Assembly (NCBI GenBank): GCA_015501585.1
Contig: JADNRY010000017.1
Span: 310,001-374,000, forward strand
Direction of reading: 5' to 3'
Length of the DNA stretch: 64,000 nucleotides
Origin: Rhodocollybia butyracea
Lineage: Eukaryota > Basidiomycota > Agaricomycetes > Agaricales > Omphalotaceae
Position 1 is the stretch's first letter. Each line of letters starts with the position of its first letter. Made by a program: the position numbers and the translations under genes. Below are positions 26,335 through 37,800 of this stretch, one piece after another. The notes below the pieces were generated by a model, which saw nothing but the letters and a program-made list of their open reading frames with translations, was not told the origin of the DNA and made no database searches.

Positions 26335-27390
26335 ATGATTTCTACTGTTGTTGTATCTCTCCTACTCTCTTCCTATGTCTCCGCCCACGGCTGGATGGCT
26401 TCGGTCACCATTGAAGGTACAACGTACCTCGGAAACACACCAAACGCCAGCCCTAACAGATCAGTTATCCGACAAATTAATGACGTTGACCCCGTCAAAG
26501 GAGCCTCCAATCCATTCATGAACTGTGGCCAGGATGCCCAGTTAGCTGCTGAGGTCGCTACTGCCAACCCTGGAGACCAAATCCAGTTTAGTTGGGTCAA
26601 CGGCGATGCTGGACCTGTAAGTATACCTCATACCTCATTTGTATCTCCAAGTACTTATACTTTGAACAGTGGGTGCACAATGTCGGGCCTATGCAGACAT
26701 ATATGACTTCCTGCGGAACTCAGAACTGTGCCTCGTTCAACTCTTCCGACGCAAGTTGGTTCAAGATCTCCGAGCAGGGCCGTATCACCACCGGTGGCGA
26801 CTGGTTCATGTCGAACATGAACTCTGGCGCTCCCGCCAATGTTACTATCCCAGCCAACATAGCTCCGGGCAACTACCTCATCCGCCACGAATTGATTGCG
26901 CTGCAGATCGCACAGACGCCCGGTGGAGCTGAATTCTATCCGAGTTGCGTTCAAGTTGCTATTGCGGGAAATGGTACTGGCGCACCTACAGCTGAAGAGA
27001 CTGTGCAGCTCCCTGGCGCTTACTCAGATTCAGATCCGGGTCTCGTAGTCGATGTACGTTTATTCCCATTTATTCCCATGCCCTTTTTCGCTGACTAGCC
27101 TGATACAGGTCTACTCAAACCGCGACGCCGACTATATTTTCCCTGGTCCCCCCGTTGCTGCATTTGTCAATGCCACGTTCAGCGCCACCAACTCCTCCAG
27201 TAACCCTTCCCCTGATTCGACCGTCAACATCTTCACTCCTCCCACTGCTGTCAGCTCTGCCGACTCTTCAGCAACATCTTCTTCCTGTATGGACAGACGT
27301 GAGGTCAATGACGACGCCTACGTTGTCCGTCCAGCTCAGCAGCGGCCCCGCACTCTTAGCAGGGTCATGAAGAGCCTTGTTTCTCAATGA
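26335..27390 (+). CDS. AA9 lytic polysaccharide monooxygenase
   Basis: A copper enzyme that cleaves cellulose or related glucans oxidatively outside the cell. Three exons (26335-26616, 26670-27053, 27109-27390) give 315 residues. The signal peptide MISTVVVSLLLSSYVSA ends right before HGWMASV, so His1 of the copper brace becomes the N-terminus. The second brace His fits WVHNVGPMQTYM, placed at the start of exon 2. The axial Tyr fits FYPSC. Cysteines in MTSCG and SCVQ fit the family disulfides. Two second-shell positions differ from the usual pattern: RHELIALQIA has Gln where many AA9 have His, and GGAEFY has Glu where many have Gln. There is no CBM1; the C-terminus is Ser/Thr-rich and then basic. 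It converges on the LysM gene, 276 bp apart. Confidence 0.92.
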
Positions 27391-27659
27391 TGACCAGACG
27401 TAGATCGTCTAATGTTGAAGAACATGTATGATACTAATGACCCCGAATCATAATTGTATCGATAGCTTTATACAGTATCTACTCACATCATTTGTATAGC
27501 CATTAATATGGAATGTCTTTCCTTGATTTCTCGTGCCGGTTCGTACTAAAAATTGTACGTTGTATTTGGGTATTGCCTTATTGCAAGTACATAATTAATG
27601 TACGTGTAAATAAGATTGTCTTTTTTAGCCGAAATAGTCCATGATCTAACAGTGTCCAT

Positions 27660-27800
27660 TGGCAACTCAGATACTACTAGTAGCAGGAGTGGTGACAACT
27701 TCAGTGGTATCAGCAGTAGCGGTGGTGACAACTCCAGTGGTACCAGTAGCAGCGGTGGTAGTAACAACAACGGTAGTAGCAGGAGCGGTGGTAGAAAGAG
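27660..27800. repeat. Degenerate trinucleotide repeats in LysM tail
   Basis: Imperfect GGTGGTAGT/GGTGAC/AGCAGTGGT units read on the minus strand as ACC, ACT, GCC and GTC codons. They make the Thr/Val-rich tail and are a likely site of length variation. Confidence 0.6.
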
Positions 27801-28441
27801 TGCTAGTGAAGACAGTGGTAGTATCAGTAGGAGCAGGAAGAGTGGTGGCAGGCGGAGCAGGAGGGATGCACAGACGCTGGAAGAGAGAAAGAAGAAAATC
27901 AGTAAACCAGCGATTGTTCGGACACAAGGGGTTCAACCTCTCCAACAAACAGATTGTCACAGTTGGCGTCAATCTGCGGGTTGCTCAGATCGAGGGCCTC
28001 AACGGTAGTGTTGAACATGTTCGCAATGTTGATACACACGTCCCCAGATTGGACGACATAGGTGACTCCACTTGGGCATGTTGGAGCTGCTGGGATACAC
28101 AAGACCTACGTGGGAAGTCCTCGTTAGAAAAACGCGTGAAGATGAAGTTATATATAAGCCTACGCACCTCGCCAATATCGAGGTTGGTGCAATCCGAGTT
28201 GATTTGGGGATTGGCGGTCTCCAAGGCCACAATGGTGACGTTGAATTGTGAAGCGATAGTCGAACAGATATCACCTTCCTGAACGGTGTAGTTCGTGGCG
28301 CAAGAAGAGCTTTGAGCAAAGACGTCTATATCCCCGATCCAACAGTCAGGTGAGGAAAGTCGAGTAGAAGTAGAAAGAAGACTTACGCGTCATGCTTCCA
28401 AGAGCCGTGGCCCACGCAACGAGCTGAATGTGAGCGAACAT
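27667..28441 (-). CDS. Secreted protein with two LysM domains
   Basis: About 197 residues in four exons. MFAHIQLVAWATALGSM is a signal peptide. LysM 1 (YTVQEGDICSTIASQF to NPQINSDCTNLDIGE) and LysM 2 (YVVQSGDVCINIANMF to NPQIDANCDNLFVGE) are each on one exon, and each joins to an LCIP(A/P)AP linker. Introns occur at equivalent places after IGE and VGE, so the domains arose by exon duplication. The tail is about 55 residues of Thr, Ala and Val and is likely O-glycosylated; there is no hydrophobic GPI signal. LysM proteins bind chitin oligomers. In fungi such secreted forms often hide chitin from hosts or protect hyphae; which applies here is not known. Confidence 0.88.
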
Positions 28442-29140
28442 AACGAACTAGGGTGAGAGCGGGCGAATGCAAGTGAACGAAAGTTTGAGAGTCGGAGACA
28501 GCTGACGAAGAGAAGGGATGCATAACGATTGTGTTTTTATAGTCTCTGCCAAGTGCAGAGAATTTCGGGACGCACATGTCGATGATGCTGATGCTTGGCA
28601 CTTTGAAATACAGGAGAAGGATATGTGGGTAATTCTGGTTACCGTTACGGCGTAGTTGCGCCGTTTTCCTTCATCGTCTCTACCCTTTGTTCATTCCATA
28701 GACTTGTTACATTCATTCCATGCGATAGTTATTGATACGAGGTAAGTTTCCTTGCTGCGCATGTGATCTTGAGCCAGAAGTGCAACAAAAACGGTAAAGA
28801 AAACCCGGTCGAGATATTTATCAATAGGCGACCTTTTGAGGAATTCGTCGTTGATGTTGATTCAGAAGGTAGTTGTAGGAACGTACGTACCGGCACCATC
28901 GATGTGCTCTATCCTTTACAACGACTGGGCCAACTTTCGTTGGTGATGCAAGCTGGCCGAAACGCTGTCCTGAGCAGAGGGATCCTCGGCCCTGAGCTTT
29001 TCAAACTGCGCAGGTATTGAGCGAGTTTTGTGCATTTGCCAGTTTGCAGATGGAGGTTACGGATGGAACATTCGAATCGGGCCGGGGGGACCGCGAACGC
29101 GTCGCGTACTCTTTCAGTTACCACCACAAAGGAAAACTCA
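28442..29140. other. Divergent promoter region LysM / MCMBP
   Basis: 700 bp between two divergent starts. A minus-strand TATA box (TATAAAAA, complement of 28534-28541) lies about 95 bp before the LysM ATG. No TATA box was seen for MCMBP, as is common for housekeeping genes. Short open frames here look random. Confidence 0.5.
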
Positions 29141-31036
29141 ATGGTATCATCAGTCCCCTTCGACGTTTTAGAAGCTCCAGAAGTAGAAATTCAGGAGATA
29201 TTCAACCAACATGTTCAATCTCAATTAGCTGAAGAATTTTCTACTGTTCTCAGTCATCATTTTCGTGAAATTTTCGAGAAAGATGAACACTTGGATCTGG
29301 TGAGCCAGTCCTTTTTCCTAATTTATTACTCATTAAAGTCTCCTCAAAGATACCCTATCTCGATTCCACCTACTTTTCCGACACAAAAACACCGTCTTCG
29401 CTAAAGCTTGTTCAATTTTGCGGCATGGTTCAGGACACATCTGCCTCACCGGAACTATACCTATCGCGGCTCAAAGATGGAAAATTCGGCGGATGGGGAT
29501 CGCATGAAACCATGGATGGTCACGTTGACTATTCAGACCTTCGTGAATGTACGCGATTCTGGGTAGTCAGTGTCCCTGGCCAGTCCCAATGGGCTAGGAA
29601 CGACGATAAAGCCCAAAAGTCGCGTCCGAACGCGTACAAATTCCCTCTACCTTCTACACCTCATATCGGTATACACGCCAGCATCTACTCCAACCAAGCG
29701 GATTCAGAGTTAAAGAGCACTGATGTTGCTAGATTCATTGGGCTTTACGAGTCAGAACGCGAAACACTGCATGTTCTGTTTCATCTTCGTGAAGACATAG
29801 TGCAAAAGCCATATCAGATCTACCCATTGTCTCTGGTTGATACGAAGCCAGAGTCATCCGACAAAAAAGAGGATTTAGATGACATCAAGATACTTCGTAA
29901 CGAACTCATCTCCTGGATAGCAGATGAATCTTTGGCTGGGGATAAGGATGCAGCAGAATGGGTGTTGTTGTCTATCATCTCTCGAGTGTAAGTGTTAATC
30001 CTCAGCTCAGTCCTTGTCCTTAACTGGTTTGGATCTTGGTAGTCAATCTCGTAGTCCACCTATAATGCCCACATCTCTAACTATCTCATGTTTTCCTCCT
30101 CCCACCACGCGAGCGGATTCCTCTTCGACCTCATCTACAGCCTCCGAAGGACCGTTCACCTCATCTGAACACACACCAACTCTCTATCACGTCTTGTCAT
30201 TTATTTTTCCCATCATAACACACATCCCGCTATCTCTTCCCCTACTGAACGACGGCGTATTCGTCCCTGAATCTAAACCTCGACCACTATCTGACGACAC
30301 AGACGAAGACCCTGAGGACGAATTGTACTCTGGAATTCTTCAGCTCGCTCCATCGACGCTCTGTGTGATCACAGACTCAGGAATCACGGAAGGTCGAATC
30401 AATGACCGCGGAGTGCGAAATCTTCGAGCACTGCAGGAAGTTATCCGTAATCAGACTCTGGAATACGTGTTTCCCTATAGCGGGTTCCGTTTTGAAACAG
30501 ACACTGGATGTATCGTTTGTACGGAGGGAAAGAAAAGCGCTTTGGTGGAAACACACGTAGTAGTCCCATTGAAGCCATCCAGTTCGTCGTTGCCTTCGGA
30601 GCTTCCACAAAGATTATACAAACCTTCGACGGAAATCAACCTACCCCCTGCAGAAAAACTCACGGCATGGCGGAAATTGATCGGAGGTGCGATGGCCAAG
30701 CAAACAAAGGCAGCTCCATCGTCGTCGACTCCTTCCCCCGTAGGAGGAATCGGCGTCTCCGACGCTGCAGCCGAATTTATTCAGGAAGAGTTTGTAAAGG
30801 AACGCCAGGAGGGCGCCAAAGAGAGAGAGCAGACAGAAACTGGTGTAATCACACCGGATGATTTGATTCATCGGATGTTGATGGCCAAGTGAGTGTCTTT
30901 CGATTTTTTCAACGATGCGCGATTCGATCGTCACCTCAGATTGTTAGCGCTTTCGATGCATCAGCTAGAGTTATCCCTGGAGGTCTGGTGTCAGATGAAG
31001 GATCTAGAGAGGAGGAGACTTTCAAGGGTCACATAA
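29141..31036 (+). CDS. MCM complex-binding protein (MCMBP homolog)
   Basis: Nuclear protein that binds the MCM helicase and takes part in its assembly or unloading and in sister chromatid cohesion. Four exons (29141-29299, 29350-29987, 30043-30888, 30940-31036) give 579 residues, near the roughly 640 of the human protein. Matches to the family from memory: LVQFCGMVQDT, FWVVSVPGQSQWA, ELISWIADESLAGDKDAAEWVLLSIIS, TPTLYHVLSFIFP, ELYSGILQLAPSTLCVITD, GVRNLRALQEVI, YVFPYSGFRFE, and a C-terminal TPDDLIHRMLMAKLLALSMH then RRRLSRVT. All introns are about 50 nt. The start at MVSSVPFDVLEAPEV was chosen because exon 1 then aligns with the family N-terminus; earlier in-frame ATGs exist. Ordinary single-copy gene with no sign of damage. 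Confidence 0.93.
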
Positions 31037-31165
31037 ACACATGAACGTAATCGTTTCAGTACATGGAAATGATTATAGGACCAGAGTGGGGTGGGGCGGC
31101 TGTCTTTAAACTCATTCTCAGATATGTAGCGACTTTCTCGTAGAGTATTATACCATATGTATATA

Positions 31166-32079
31166 CAGTCGAACCTCTTATAAGGCATACCTCCATATAG
31201 GCATACTCTCTTATAAGTCATACATTTTTGTGGCTACCGAGTTGGTTCGCAGGAAATCTGATGGCAAAAGGCATACCTCTCCCATAGTGCATAACTCATA
31301 CCTATATTGGACAAAAGGCATACCTTTTGCTGGCTATGAAAGTATGTCTACAGTGCCCAAACCCCATTCACTGTTCAATATTGTTACAATCCCCATAAGG
31401 ACAAATATAATGCTCATTTTCCGTAATTTTTGCGCCCGAATTTGAACCCTGAGCTTGGCTACTTTGCTGCACTGCTCAGCAACAATGGCACCCAACGCTC
31501 TAGAAGTCCTGAAAAATGGCCTAGTCAAGCTTAAAAAGCAAGTCCAGCAGAGAAAAGACGGCCTTCTCAGTGCTAAAGATGACCTTCTCAGTGCTAAACT
31601 TGCCAAGAAGGAAAAGATCTCAACAACTCCAAAAACCCAATTTCTCATGCCGAGAAAACTGTCGAAGAGACCCTTGATGCTCTTCAAGAGACCTACCTTG
31701 AGCGTCCCAGTCGTCGTGAAGCTCTTCAGGCTGCGATAATCATGCAAAGGTATATCCATGGGATGGATGTTGGATGGATGAGCCCTTTGCACGCAAGCTT
31801 GAGAACATTTTGGCTACATTTGGACAAGCGACACGCTTGGAAAGCCCCGCTTGGAACAGCCGTTCAATGGTAGATACCTCTATTAGTGATTTCTTCCCTC
31901 GGGCGGCGCAAGTAATTTTTTTGCTTCAATTATCACATATATATGTTCGCAGATACTTAAAAAGGTGTTTTAAACCATTTTTGGCTTCAAAAAAAATCGC
32001 TCTCTCTATAGGCATACTCTCTCATAATGCATACTTTTGGATGGGCACCAAGAGGTATGCCTTATAAGAGGTTCGACTG
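31166..32079. mobile_element. Pogo/Tc1-mariner-like element, non-autonomous
   Basis: A 914-bp DNA element with perfect 28-bp terminal inverted repeats beginning CAGTCGAACCTCTTATAAGG, flanked on both sides by TA, the target duplication of Tc1/mariner/pogo transposons. The CAGTCGAACCTC-type terminus is typical of pogo/Fot-like fungal elements. Subterminal GGCATAC and TCTCTTATAA/TCTCTCATAA motifs recur many times in both ends. No DDE transposase can be seen. The centre carries a coding-like stretch instead. It sits 129 bp after the MCMBP stop, probably in or just after its 3' UTR. The intact repeat ends suggest recent mobility. Confidence 0.88.
31485..31873 (+). CDS. Coding-like ORF inside the pogo-like element
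   Basis: From ATG 31485 a frame runs to a TAA at 31737-31739 and begins MAPNALEVLKNGLVKLKKQV, a basic Lys/Leu-rich helix. A second frame overlaps it and runs on to a TAG at 31871-31873 with coding-like sequence (EKTVEETLDALQETYLERPS, REALQAAIIMQRYIHGMDVGW, LHLDKRHAWKAP). The two may be one ancestral gene separated by a frameshift near 31620-31640, or one gene with an intron not recognised. The sequence has no transposase motifs known to me. Confidence 0.35.
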
Positions 32080-32213
32080 TACATATTAATGATGTTAGAA
32101 TGTAGTGACAGCTATAGGTATATATATTCAATAGGACGGGAGCGAAACTTGCATATTGTCAGCTCGAAACAAGTAATAAAAATAACTAAGGTTTGTTGGG
32201 GGAAGAGTTCACA

Positions 32214-33650
32214 TCAGAGTGCCCGCCGATGACCTCCTGTCTTCTGGGACCCTGTCCAATGAGGGGAAGGAAGCGGAGCCAGATTACTGCTCAGTCCAGC
32301 GACTGAAAGACTGTGAAGTTTATGCAGGAATAACCCATCAACGAAGTGCCTGCAGTCAAGGGGTAGATGAAGGGTAAAGCTTTGCAGGCTCTTTGGCACT
32401 GAGGCCATGATACATCGTGATCCGAGCATGTTGAGACTAAGTGAGGCCAGGGGCCCACTGAATGCACGACACGCAACGAATAGATGATCCAGGTGCGGTA
32501 GCAAAGCCTCTTTAGTACTAGCTTCTGCGGTAGGGAGAGTAAGACCTGAGAATAAGTGATCTGTAATTGGGACATGGGGGTGTAGCATGAGCGTCTGGAG
32601 ATTGGGTGTGAGTTTGAATAGGTTAAGGAGGTCTGTATCCTTCACTATCGCGTTCAGCGACAGTTTGACAAGTCCCCTCGCGCACCCCGAGCGGTGCAGC
32701 ATATCGATGAGATTGTCCATAATGAATTCAGTACATGTCGCTTGGAAGTGCAGCTCTTTCAAGCATGGTAACGCAATGGAGTGGAAAAACTGGCCTATCT
32801 TGGGATATTCAGGAGTGTCCAGCGGTTCGAAAGATAATCGAAGATTTTGAAGCGATGATGATGTTGAAAATATGTCGCAGGTCTGTTCTGATAACACATA
32901 GTGGTCAACTGCGATGTATTCAACGCACACACATTCAGACAAAAGCTTGTGGAATGCGGTGTGCGTCAATGCCCGAACCGTGATTCGAGTCAACTTCTTC
33001 AGCGAAATTGGTATCGCTGAGTTGTAACTGAGTAACTCTAACTGCCGCACGTTCCCAGCAAGAGCTAATTGGTCGAGCAGTGCGTTAGATTTGTTGAATT
33101 TGACAATACTGCCGATGGGGTCCCAGTGAATGGAAAGGTATTCTAGTAACGGGAAGGTCACTGGGAATCCCACGTTTGCAAAGGAAAAGGCACCACGATG
33201 GCCTTCAAGGAACTGCCAGTTCATATCGATGCTAACTCTAGCCCACCGCCTGCAAGCAGCGGTCAAAGAGGCCAAGATATTCCAGGAAACTTCTTCCAGC
33301 TCCTCCGCGTGAACGGGCTTTCCCTCGTCATAAAATTCAATGTCAGAAATAGTGAGCATCAAAGGCATGTCTCGGGAGTACCGAAGGTACAGCTCAATAA
33401 GCCGGGCGTCATTGGCATTAACATCGACTAGGTTCGCAGTGATTTCGTTCCAAAGAGTGGGGGAAGTTAAACATATCGTCCTCCACCGTGAACAGGTCTG
33501 TGCGAGATGAAGCGAGTTTGAGATCGGATATTCTCCGCCTGAAATACACAGGCCGGTAGAACTGCAGAATGAAAATATCTCTACAAGCAGCTCGCAGGGA
33601 AGTCGATGGATAGGATAGTGGCAAGATGATCCAGTCCAGGTATTTTGCCT
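32214..33650 (-). CDS. F-box / leucine-rich-repeat protein
   Basis: A single open frame of roughly 475 residues with the F-box at its start: HRLPCELLVEIFSFC, then LHLAQTCSRWRTICLTSPTL and WNEITANLVDVNANDARLIE. The 33368 methionine is internal. Leucine-rich segments follow (LEYLSIHW, LRQLELLSYN-type, LQNLRLSFEPLD, LKELHFQ, LVKLSLNA, LQTLMLHPHVP, LHSLSVAGLSS). Likely an SCF adaptor; substrate unknown. No in-frame ATG precedes the F-box within the open frame, so a short 5' exon is missing from this model; an ATG near 33707 followed by GGTGAGTG is a candidate. The C-terminus GGHRRAL ends 135 bp beyond the transposon. It is unrelated in sequence to the acidic-tailed F-box gene at 6.5 kb. Confidence 0.75.
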   Translation of the reverse strand, partial: RQNTWTGSSCHYPIHRLPCELLVEIFSFCSSTGLCISGGEYPISNSLHLAQTCSRWRTICLTSPTLWNEITANLVDVNANDARLIELYLRYSRDMPLMLTISDIEFYDEGKPVHAEELEEVSWNILASLTAACRRWARVSIDMNWQFLEGHRGAFSFANVGFPVTFPLLEYLSIHWDPIGSIVKFNKSNALLDQLALAGNVRQLELLSYNSAIPISLKKLTRITVRALTHTAFHKLLSECVCVEYIAVDHYVLSEQTCDIFSTSSSLQNLRLSFEPLDTPEYPKIGQFFHSIALPCLKELHFQATCTEFIMDNLIDMLHRSGCARGLVKLSLNAIVKDTDLLNLFKLTPNLQTLMLHPHVPITDHLFSGLTLPTAEASTKEALLPHLDHLFVACRAFSGPLASLSLNMLGSRCIMASVPKSLQSFTLHLPLDCRHFVDGLFLHKLHSLSVAGLSSNLAPLPSPHWTGSQKTGGHRRAL

Positions 33651-34845
33651 CGAACTTGAAGTTCACATTAATACTTGGCCCAGAACATAATTTCAGCACT
33701 CACCCATTTGATCTATCAGCCAACATCTGATTAGAATCAAAAGCAGAAGAGGAAGGGGGGGAAACAGGTAGTAGAGAGCCAGAGCTTCATATATCGGGCC
33801 TTGACTCCTTCAAGGTCCGGGGTTCGGATAAATCCCTGGCTGCGAATAGGAACTTGGCCGAAGTTTGAAGACATGGAGCTAATCCAAAGGAGAAAATTTG
33901 ACCTACAAGTTGACCCTGCCACTGACTTAGTACTTCTGGTGTACCAGCCTGTAGCCTCTCCGCAAGCAGGTTTGTATAGAAATAATATAATCTACGGGCA
34001 AGTCTGAACCGATTGTTGAATTCATGACAAAACCCAGCTGACGCACAAAGCGATCAAGGTTCATTCAACGATCAACATAACCCTAGTATAGTTTTAAAAG
34101 GACAAAGATGAGATTGAATTCGAAGTATGTAGTCAATAGTGCAAATTAACGGCTCCTATCGGCTCTATCATACAGTGAACTTGTACTTACTTAGAACATG
34201 GAACATGTGGAATGAAGAGTCACTACAGTAACCGAGAACAGCATAGCATGTACCAAAGCAGACAGCGAAAACCCACCATAAAGTGGTAAATACAGAGAGG
34301 AGTCGACAACCAGTTTCACAGTTATTGTCTTACAGTTATATGGAGACCCGGCGTCAAAAGGCTGAAGCAGTGAGGGTTGAACGTTGAACGTTGATACAGC
34401 ACTGATTACATAGGGAATTATCATATATAGCCGGCGGTCGGCCATATGGATGGCCCATAGGGCTAAGTGTTTAAAAATCGATTGTACTGGTAATACATTA
34501 TGTGCCTAGCGCTGTTCAATGGGTTTTATGAATTCCTTCCAAGATGAGAGATTATTGCCGTATATGACGTCTGAATATGATAATCATATCCCGCATTTGC
34601 CGGACATAATACCGCTGTTGTTCTCTCTGAGGGACTTGTGGGAGTTGAGCTCACTGCTTGCCACTGCTTCTCTCCTTTCCACGCAGTACTAAGGCTCCCG
34701 CTGCAGAGGGGCGCCGAGTACAATATTAATACCACTATAATGGGAAAAATGATCCAAATTATAAATTATCACAAGAGCCGGGCAGCTGTTGCTGATACCT
34801 TCAGCATTTCTCGGTGTAACTATCATGTTGCGCTCATAATCATAT
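33651..34845. other. Intergenic, no gene seen
   Basis: It contains the unresolved 5' end of the F-box gene and the 3' flank of the membrane-protein gene. Short open frames near 33740-34010 and 34190-34880 have no domain or splice support. Confidence 0.5.
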
Positions 34846-37800
34846 CTACGAAGACCATCCATAACCGAGAAATTTTCCCCTAGCCATACCCAGCAAGAAA
34901 CTTCTTCCTCCACCCGCAGGACTAGCGCTGATTTCGACTTCCATACCGTTTTCATTTGCGTTCTCGGGAGCCTGCTTTTCCCCGGTAGTACCCGTACCAG
35001 GACCCGGCTTTAACTTCTCATCTCGATCCTTCGCTCGACGATTAAGCTTGCGTAAAAGCCTTTGTGCTAGCAAGGCTTCCTCGACAGGGACAAGGGAGAT
35101 GGATCCATGGCGACCTAGATGTTCACCACTTCCATGGACATAGGCTGCGTCCCTTGCTTGACTCCGAAGCAAATCTTGGGATGTCTCCTCTTGACATAAG
35201 CTTCCCCGGGCGCTAATTCTGCTTAATTTCAGCGCCTAACAAAAACGAACAAATCATGTATAAGTACCTGCTTACAGCTCTTCGTAGCCCAATGCCCGGA
35301 TTTCTCTTCTCTTTTGGGACTGGAAGTGTTAAATTCCCCCACGCTGACATTCTTGTTGCTGTTTGCGCTTGACCATGCCGTTGGTGTGAGTCTTCCCTCA
35401 AAAGACTGACTTGTGATTCCCGCATAACCGCACCTAAACCTGGCGCTGCGAAGGGGTCTGGATCGTCATTAAACACTTCAGCTAACCCACCGAATCTGTT
35501 TCTCCTGAATCCCGAACTGTTGAAAATACTTGAAGGCGAAGGCGGGGTTGCGAGTCGATGAGCGGAAAGGGGTCGAGAAGACAGAATGGGATTATATGGA
35601 CTTGAATCGATTTCAAACACAGGGGGAGAGCGAGTAAGCTTTCGAAGAGGTGAAATAGGTGTGGTCGGTGTGAAGGGAGTACGCGGAGTTTGCAGGTTAG
35701 AGGCCGGCGTTGTCTCTGTGTCTAAGGAAGTATCGGATGGCGATGTGGGAGTTCCCAGACCAGTTGATTGAACTGACTTTGGGATTCTAGAGTGGCCCCA
35801 CCGTGGATCTTCTTTAACCTGCCTAGACTTCGGCGGCGTCCTGAGCTCGGAGAGCTCTACGTTGGCTGTGAACGGCTGACCACTTTCGTCTGCATCTACA
35901 CATCTCCATCCGCCGTAGTCCTTCACAAGTTTTCTATCTTTGGAAGACTGACCGTTGACATCTTCCTTGTCCATGCACAATGGATCCATCCGAAGCAAGT
36001 CGATACCGACGCGACTAGGAGATCTCGCTATTCCTGTAGTCCCCACGCCTTCAACCTTTCTCCTAGATGTTGGAGAGCGAGTCCCGGTCCTTCCGGTACC
36101 GAGACTTGACATTCTCGGCGGTGTAGGCAACTGACCACTGCTCAACCCGCGACTCAGTTTTACACCGAGGGAACCAAGCCCAGCTAACGCATCAAAATTG
36201 GGAAAGATGTGAAATGTAGATAAGCGGGGAGGACGGAGAGGTGGTGGAGAGAGACCGCGTCTTGGATCGAGGCCGGAAGCGGTATGGTATTGATCTTCCA
36301 CTCTATGCTCTGGGAAATATGAAGAGAACGGGAGAGGGGACAGCGCTCTTTGATCCAATGACAAAGGGTCCGGTCGACGCGCTCGCGGTGAATGATATTC
36401 TACGCTGAAAACATCCACCTCCACTTGGTTCATCACGTCTTCCTCAGGGCTAACTTCATTCCTCTGTAATCCTGTCAAGCCGTCATTATGCCCGGTTTCA
36501 CCCTCAACGCCAGATAGGGGCCTCCTTTTCGGCCTCGGAGAACAAAACGACGATGAACGAGACAGAGACCCCGTTGACAAATTTCGGCTTTCCTTCTTTT
36601 GGTTTCGTTCCAAACTCAAACCCCCGTCCACGATAGACCCACTCTTCGTCGAAAGCGACCGCCTAGTGCCCTTTCCTGTCAATGAAATACTTCGTAATCT
36701 TGATCTTGATTTTGCAGCAGAAGAGATCGATGATAAGGAAGGGAAAGATGGAAGGCGACCGTGCCTCGATCCTTTAGCACTTTGTCCTCCGAAACTCTGG
36801 TTGCTCTCTCTGCTCGATCTCGAGTGTTGTGCTTGAATAATCTGAGCAGGAACGAATTTCTCCCTGTCGCCCCCTTGTACATCTTCTTTCGGCACGGAGG
36901 TGGGAGTGGGAAAGGTGACTGTCGATTGTGACTGGTTTGCCTTTCGCACTGGTGAGCTCTGAGGTGAACCGAGACTACTTCCATTCAGTCGAAGAGGGTA
37001 CGCACGCGTTTGCTGATCAGGTCCGCTCGGCTCCGAAAAGTTGTCTGAATTGGTTCGACGGGATGCTCGCTGACTAGATGCAGGCAGGCTTGATGATGCC
37101 CTGGCCGGTACCACAGCTTCCTTTTGCAATAACGAAGGACTCGGACCGACAGACACCGGTCCCAGCGGAAACGCCAGATCCAGCGCATCCAAATCCGTTT
37201 CTCGATTCGCCTCTACAATGCCAAATGGATCAGGAGTAAAATCCTCGAATTCCCAGTTCGTTTTACGTCTGAACTCTGGGAGAAGAACTGAGGTTGGGAA
37301 GGAGTCCGTCCGGAACGTACTCGCTGTGAACGGGACGGGACTGTCAAAAGAATGGGTTTGGTAGCTCGGAAATGGGATTGCGGATCTATCGACGGCAAAG
37401 GAAAACGGCGTAGGCATTTCCCGGACAAAGCATACTGAAGAGAGGTGCCTATATGCTGTATCGCCATTCAACATTAGTAGTAATTCTCCCGAACTAGTAG
37501 TATTAAGCTCAAACTTACTCATCAAAGCACCTGTTACACATCCCAAATGGGCTACGGTGAACAGGTTTATCAAAATCTCCACTACAGCCACACTGACAGG
37601 TTTTGCTACAAGCCCTCCGTCTGGGCCATTTTCGACAACTTTAATGCATATCTTCAGGCCTTGGGTTAGGAGAGCCGCAACCTGGGCAACAAGAAGTAAC
37701 GACAAAATCCTTCGCGTCGAAGACATCCAGGCACCAACTGGTGACTTTTTCGATATCATCGAAGGTTGACGCTGGGGATGATTCGAATGCTCACGCAAAG

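Noticed and set aside
33780..33860. tRNA-like GGTTCG stretch near 33820
   Set aside because: The surrounding bases do not form a cloverleaf with acceptor and anticodon arms.
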